Positions 60,522 to 64,000 of a stretch of DNA of 64,000 nt are shown piece after piece. The notes beneath the pieces were generated by a model that did not search any database, was not told the origin of the DNA, and saw only the letters and a list, made by a program, of their open reading frames with translations. The position numbers and the translations under genes are program-made. The first letter of the stretch is position 1; every line of letters begins with the position of its first letter. Origin of the DNA: Methylobacillus rhizosphaerae (GTDB lineage Bacteria > Pseudomonadota > Gammaproteobacteria > Burkholderiales > Methylophilaceae); NCBI RefSeq assembly GCF_900187985.1, contig NZ_FZOA01000006.1:62001-126000 (forward strand). Reading direction: 5' to 3'.

Positions 60522-61052
60522 ATGATGAAATTTCATGCATTTCTGCTATGTGTTGCATTTCTGGTTCAGGTGCCTGCTCAGGCAGCTGAGTCTGACGTGC
60601 GCCAGTCCGCACCAGAGAAAAGCGAGGCAATTCCATCATGGGCAAATACAGCGCAGGAAGTGCTCATCAACGCATTGAGCTTGACTGGCATTAAATATCG
60701 CTATGGTGGGAAATCTCCTGAGACAGGATTTGATTGCAGCGGTTTCGTTCGCTATGTATTCCAGCAAGCCACCAGCATGACGCTTCCTCATGGCGCAAAA
60801 GCAATCAGCCAGCTTGGACAGCCCGTAAACAAGGAACAGTTGCAACCGGGTGATTTGGTATTCTTCAACACATTGAGAACTACGTTCTCACACGTAGGCA
60901 TTTATGTGGGCAATCATAAATTCATCCATGCCCCAAGTTCAGGCGGTAGCGTGCAGATAGTCGACATGTCCGATACTTATTGGGCAAAACGTTTCAACGG
61001 CGCCCGCCGCATGGAAACCCAGCTTCACGCAGATAGCTCGGACAGTCACTAA
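60522..61052 (+). CDS. NlpC/P60 cell-wall peptidase
   Basis: 176 residues. Signal peptide (KFHAFLLCVAFLVQVPAQA) then the NlpC/P60 domain with catalytic Cys (GFDCSGFVRYVF), His (FSHVGIYVGNHKFIH) and the third polar residue His in FIHAPSSGG. It cleaves peptide bonds in peptidoglycan stems outside the inner membrane. It ends with ARRME and a short Ser/Asp/His tail. Monocistronic, convergent with the ZIP gene. Confidence 0.92.
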   Translation: MMKFHAFLLCVAFLVQVPAQAAESDVRQSAPEKSEAIPSWANTAQEVLINALSLTGIKYRYGGKSPETGFDCSGFVRYVFQQATSMTLPHGAKAISQLGQPVNKEQLQPGDLVFFNTLRTTFSHVGIYVGNHKFIHAPSSGGSVQIVDMSDTYWAKRFNGARRMETQLHADSSDSH

Positions 61053-61074
61053 CCAGCCAGCCACAACCTCACTG

Positions 61075-61974
61075 CTACCCTAACGCAGTATCCAGCATCA
61101 TCATCAGCACGAAGCCGATAATCAGCCCACTAGTCGCAAATACTTCATGTCCCTTGCGATGGGATTCAGGAATGATTTCATGACTGACGACAAACAGCAT
61201 GGCGCCTGCTGCAACACCCAGACCCCAAGGTAATAATGTAGCGGATGAACTGACAATCGCCGCACCCAGCACAGCCCCCACTGGTTCCACCAGGCCGGTG
61301 GCAACCCCGATCAATATGGCTGTCTGGCGCGAATAGCCGACAACCGCCAACGCCATCGCCACCACGAATCCTTCTGGAATATCCTGAATTGCAATGCCGG
61401 TGGCCAACGCGCTGCCTCGCACCACATCACTGCCAGCAAAGCCCACACCTATCGCAAGACCTTCCGGCACATTGTGCAGGGCAATCGCAAAAACGAATAA
61501 CCATGTACGCTTCAATACCAGGGTATTTTCGCGCTCCATTCCCTTGATAAAGTGCTCATGCGGCACCCATCGTTCCAAGGCCAGCAGTAATGCCGCCCCG
61601 ATGACGATACTGCCCCCCACAATGGAAGCAGCGCCCCAGGCTGTTGCTCCTTGTGACTGGGCAGCTTCTATTCCCGGCACAATCAATGAAAACGCACTGG
61701 CAGCCAGCATGACGCCGGCACCAAAACCAAACAATGTATCCATGACGCGATCTGGCAATTGCTTCCAGAACAGGATAGGCAATGTACCAGCGGCTGTTGC
61801 CAAGGCAGCAACAGAGCCTCCCCAGAAAGCATCACGCACCTGGGGAATCCCCCAGATGGCGCTTCCCCATTCACCCAGCCACTGCCACAACAAAATGACG
61901 CTTAGCCCTGCCAGGGCAAGCACCCGCCACCATATCCCGGAGCGGGCATTGGTAAGTAAATAGGGAAAGTTCAT
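61075..61974 (-). CDS. ZIP-family metal permease
   Basis: 299 residues, eight membrane helices. ALHNVPEGLAIGVGFAG and AIQDIPEGFVVAMALA hold the paired metal-binding helices (HNxPEG, QDxPEG) of ZIP transporters, with a His-rich cytosolic loop reduced here. Import of Mn(II), Fe(II) or Zn(II) is possible. It ends the orfX-sodA-ZIP run with a 19-base gap; the sodA link favours manganese (inference). The same order occurs in Pseudomonas aeruginosa (PA4469-sodM-PA4467). Confidence 0.88.
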   Translation of the reverse strand: MNFPYLLTNARSGIWWRVLALAGLSVILLWQWLGEWGSAIWGIPQVRDAFWGGSVAALATAAGTLPILFWKQLPDRVMDTLFGFGAGVMLAASAFSLIVPGIEAAQSQGATAWGAASIVGGSIVIGAALLLALERWVPHEHFIKGMERENTLVLKRTWLFVFAIALHNVPEGLAIGVGFAGSDVVRGSALATGIAIQDIPEGFVVAMALAVVGYSRQTAILIGVATGLVEPVGAVLGAAIVSSSATLLPWGLGVAAGAMLFVVSHEIIPESHRKGHEVFATSGLIIGFVLMMMLDTALG

Positions 61975-61993
61975 GTTCAGTACCGGTTCTTAA

Positions 61994-62605
61994 TTATGCA
62001 AGTGCAGCCTGGTAACGGCGCGCAACTTCGTTCCAATCCACGACATTGAAGAATGCACCAATGTATTCAGGGCGACGATTCTGGTAACGCAGATAGTAAG
62101 CGTGTTCCCATACATCCAGGCCAAGAATAGGAGTATTGCCATGAGAAAGTGGGTTATCCTGATTTGCACTGCTCTCCACTACCAATTTCTTCTCAGGTGT
62201 CACGGACAACCATGCCCAGCCACTGCCGAAGCGTGTCAACGCAGCCTTGGTAAAAGCATCCTTGAATTCTTCAAAACTGCCGATATCAGCCTTGATTGCA
62301 TCAGCCAGGGCACCAGTCGGCTCGCCACCACCATTCGGGGACATGACCTTCCAGAACAGGCTGTGGTTAGCATGGCCGCCACCATTATTGCGTACAGGAC
62401 CGCGCAGATTTTCCGGCAGGCTATCAAGTTTAGCCACCAATGCCTCTACCGGCTCGTCCGCAAATGATGTGCCTTCCAGCGCTGCATTGACGTTATTGAT
62501 ATAAGTCTGGTGGTGCTTGGTGTAATGGATTTCCATGGTCTGGGCATCAATATGAGGCTCAAGCGCTGTATATGCATAATCGAGTGGGGGTAATGTATAT
62601 GCCAT
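61994..62605 (-). CDS. sodA: Superoxide dismutase, manganese type
   Basis: 203 residues. [16 protein letters not shown] and [16 protein letters not shown] hold the metal His residues, then [15 protein letters not shown] and [20 protein letters not shown] with the Asp and last His. ANQDNPL carries Gln in the outer sphere as in Mn enzymes, and the sequence resembles E. coli SodA more than SodB. AAGGAG precedes the ATG. A Fur box upstream of the operon indicates iron starvation induces it, when Fe-SOD is not used. Confidence 0.92.
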   Translation of the reverse strand: MAYTLPPLDYAYTALEPHIDAQTMEIHYTKHHQTYINNVNAALEGTSFADEPVEALVAKLDSLPENLRGPVRNNGGGHANHSLFWKVMSPNGGGEPTGALADAIKADIGSFEEFKDAFTKAALTRFGSGWAWLSVTPEKKLVVESSANQDNPLSHGNTPILGLDVWEHAYYLRYQNRRPEYIGAFFNVVDWNEVARRYQAALA

Positions 62606-62707
62606 TATTTACTCCTTAGGGTTTTTTAAAGATGAGAATTGAAAACCTGAATACCACAGACTTATCTTAAGCTTTTTCAAGCAGAAAATCTCGCCCGGGA
62701 ATAAGGT

Positions 62708-63226
62708 TCAATGCAGAGATGGTGTTTGCAGTGTACAGAACTGTCCGCAGATACGTAAGGTTCTTTCCACCAGGGAAGAGCTATCTTGATATAGGCAATG
62801 AAAGTGAAGCAATGCCTTGTATGTACGGCGCCCATGACGCTGAGCAGCTTCACGCAACTCACTGCGCACCTCCATATCCGCACACATGCATGCAAGGCAT
62901 TGATGCGCCTCGCATAAGCGACAGGCTGCCGCACATAAATCTCCTTGCCGGAGATGAAGGTCGGAAAGATTATGATGAGAAACAACATAGGCCGCTAGAA
63001 TCTTGTCAATACAGGGTTCAGCCTGAATATCCGCCTGTACAAAGGCCTGGAGCATCAATTTTGCCTGTTTCAATGCAAGTTGATACTGCTGCAATGCCAG
63101 CTGATCCTGATTCCCGCTATACGCCTGATTGCCATTGCGAATAGCCTGCTCCCAACCCGACAACAGCCTTTCGAACCTGTCATCAGGGCCGCTACGCCTA
63201 GGGTGTAAGCACTTGACTGCACTCAT
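62708..63226 (-). CDS. OrfX-like protein of the sodA operon (helical, Cys-rich end)
   Basis: 172 residues. Helical repeat-like central part (FERLLSGWEQAIRNGNQAYS, QLALQQYQLALKQAKLMLQA, VVSHHNLSDLHLRQGDLCAA) with TPR-like character and a Cys/His-rich second half (CEAHQCLACMCADME, HFHCLYQ, CGQFC). It matches in position and length the orfX of the P. aeruginosa fagA-fumC-orfX-sodA operon. Function unknown. A 103-base gap to sodA still suits one transcript. The Fur box (63252-63270) lies 26 bases upstream. Confidence 0.75.
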   Translation of the reverse strand: MSAVKCLHPRRSGPDDRFERLLSGWEQAIRNGNQAYSGNQDQLALQQYQLALKQAKLMLQAFVQADIQAEPCIDKILAAYVVSHHNLSDLHLRQGDLCAAACRLCEAHQCLACMCADMEVRSELREAAQRHGRRTYKALLHFHCLYQDSSSLVERTLRICGQFCTLQTPSLH

Positions 63227-63251
63227 GATTCAAATCATAAAACATTAAAAT

Positions 63252-63270
63252 AATAATGATAACAATTATT
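63252..63270. promoter_or_regulatory. Fur box of the orfX-sodA-ZIP operon
   Basis: AATAATGATAACAATTATT agrees with the 19-base Fur consensus (GATAATGATAATCATTATC) at 15 positions and is nearly symmetric, 26 bases before the first gene. Confidence 0.8.
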
Positions 63271-63327
63271 ATTTATTTGCAAAAACAATACAACTATCTT
63301 ATGCACCTTCCCCCAGACATTGCAGAT

Positions 63328-64000
63328 TCAACTTACCTGCAAATTCTGCCTGGCAAATAATGGCCCCTGCACGCAATCCACTCCCATCTTGCGCGCCCAA
63401 TCCAGGGTTGCACATGTCTCCACATCTGTCATGACTGTCTGCACGCCCAGCTTGCGGGCTGCCCCGACCAACCAATCCACCATGGCCTGCGCTGTTTTTT
63501 CATCAAGCTCATGCAGAACCCGGCTACTGACCTTCACCATGGCGGCATCCAGAAACGCACTGAGAGAAAACATGCCCCAATATACGCCGGGATCTTCCAG
63601 TGCAACCGTCACGCCTGACTGCTGCAGCAAATCCATGGCATGTTGCGCACGCCATGGATCCTGTTTATCGCCATGCGAAACCAGATTGATCACAATCTCG
63701 CGATCCGACCATGCATACTCCTTGAACATGGCAATAAAAGGATTGTCCTCTCCCTCGCCTCCAGCAAAAAAACTGTCTACATTCATGTCCAGCATCAGCC
63801 ATCCCTCACCGGGGAACGCAGAAATTTGTAGTTTCTTCAGCCCCAGTTCCAGATGTAATAGCAGCAATGGATTGTGGCGTAGACTCCAATGCATGCTTTG
63901 CATATTCAGCGCATCACCACTCTGCGACCAATATCTCGTGTGAGCTTCATATCCCAGCATTTCTGTTGACTGCACATCCACTATAGGTTGATAGCAGGTG
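63328..64000 (-). CDS. Degenerate EAL-domain protein (partial, N-terminus beyond window)
   Basis: 224 residues seen, open at the right edge (the frame continues CYQPIVDVQSTEMLGYEAH at the start). The EAL fold is clear (YQPIVD start, QGPLFARQ end), but EAL itself reads EAH, the NE-type pair is LMLDMNVDSFF, the ELTE-like block is NLVSHGD and DDFG is EDPGVY. Several metal ligands are lost, so it is probably non-catalytic and may bind c-di-GMP or partner proteins. It stops at 63328 near the Fur box and is on the same strand as orfX. Confidence 0.75.
   Translation of the reverse strand, partial: TCYQPIVDVQSTEMLGYEAHTRYWSQSGDALNMQSMHWSLRHNPLLLLHLELGLKKLQISAFPGEGWLMLDMNVDSFFAGGEGEDNPFIAMFKEYAWSDREIVINLVSHGDKQDPWRAQHAMDLLQQSGVTVALEDPGVYWGMFSLSAFLDAAMVKVSSRVLHELDEKTAQAMVDWLVGAARKLGVQTVMTDVETCATLDWARKMGVDCVQGPLFARQNLQVS

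Noticed and set aside
1..64000. CRISPR arrays, prophage or complete insertion sequences
   Set aside because: No regularly spaced repeats, phage structural genes or intact transposase ORF were seen; only the truncated RAYT remnant.

Overview
The window reads as chromosomal DNA of a Gram-negative betaproteobacterium. Gene families, gene order and moderate GC fit the Methylophilaceae (Methylobacillus/Methylovorus-like methylotrophs), but this placement is an inference from family resemblance, not from a search. Nearly all of the sequence is protein-coding, with two tRNAs (Arg-CCG, Leu-CAA). I see no rRNA, CRISPR array, prophage or intact insertion sequence.

Layout. 1-15.2 kb: housekeeping and envelope genes: a YnfA-type membrane protein cut by the edge, a very large FAD/Fe-S oxidoreductase, a TlpA-like thioredoxin, HemJ, a TetR regulator, a PfkB kinase, an overlapping OlsB/OlsA-type pair for ornithine lipids with a candidate PhoB box, ApaH, tRNA-Arg, an OafA-type acyltransferase and MarC. 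15.5-20.2 kb: a three-gene signalling unit (OmpR-type regulator, LysM-FecR secreted protein, CHASE2 histidine kinase). 20.5-25.1 kb: a leftward five-gene iron-related redox operon (PepSY, DUF2271, DUF4198, ApbE, membrane flavoreductase) behind a Fur-like site. 25.4-30.7 kb: tRNA-Leu, queA, a Pit phosphate permease behind a clear PhoB box, and proS. 31.4-33.5 kb: lemA with two TPM-domain genes.

33.5-41.4 kb: a leftward DNA-repair/translation operon (dinG-like, tsaB, rimI, uracil-DNA glycosylase). The gene just upstream of dinG, overlapping its start codon by one base, is an integron integrase. Divergent from intI lies a short cassette array with recognisable attC sites. The cassettes encode a soluble orphan, a membrane protein, an OmdA/YdeI-like protein, a broken gene interrupted by a GGGGTC-T-GACCCC palindrome, a small membrane protein and a GFA-family zinc protein. 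The array ends at a truncated 5' remnant of a REP-associated tyrosine transposase. This chromosomal integron is the most distinctive element of the window.

41.4-54.8 kb: accessory and metabolic genes: 2H phosphoesterase, the Anbu proteasome-like peptidase, the Tas aldo-keto reductase, LdhA, AraC and TetR regulators (the latter with a duplicated operator against a divergent SDR gene), a ribbon-helix-helix/ParE toxin-antitoxin pair, a nonsense-interrupted lipoprotein gene, the rRNA hydroxylase RlhA and an HPPD-like non-haem iron protein. 55-58.2 kb: circularly permuted ATP-grasp, alpha-E and transglutaminase genes, the usual partners of Anbu, here 11 kb away from it. 58.3-64 kb: ubiB, an NlpC/P60 hydrolase, then a Fur-boxed cluster orfX-sodA-ZIP permease that swaps in manganese defences when iron is scarce, and a degenerate EAL-domain gene cut by the right edge.

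Two regulatory themes recur: iron limitation (Fur-like sites at 25.1 and 63.25 kb) and phosphate limitation (PhoB-like boxes at 9.2 and 26.6 kb).
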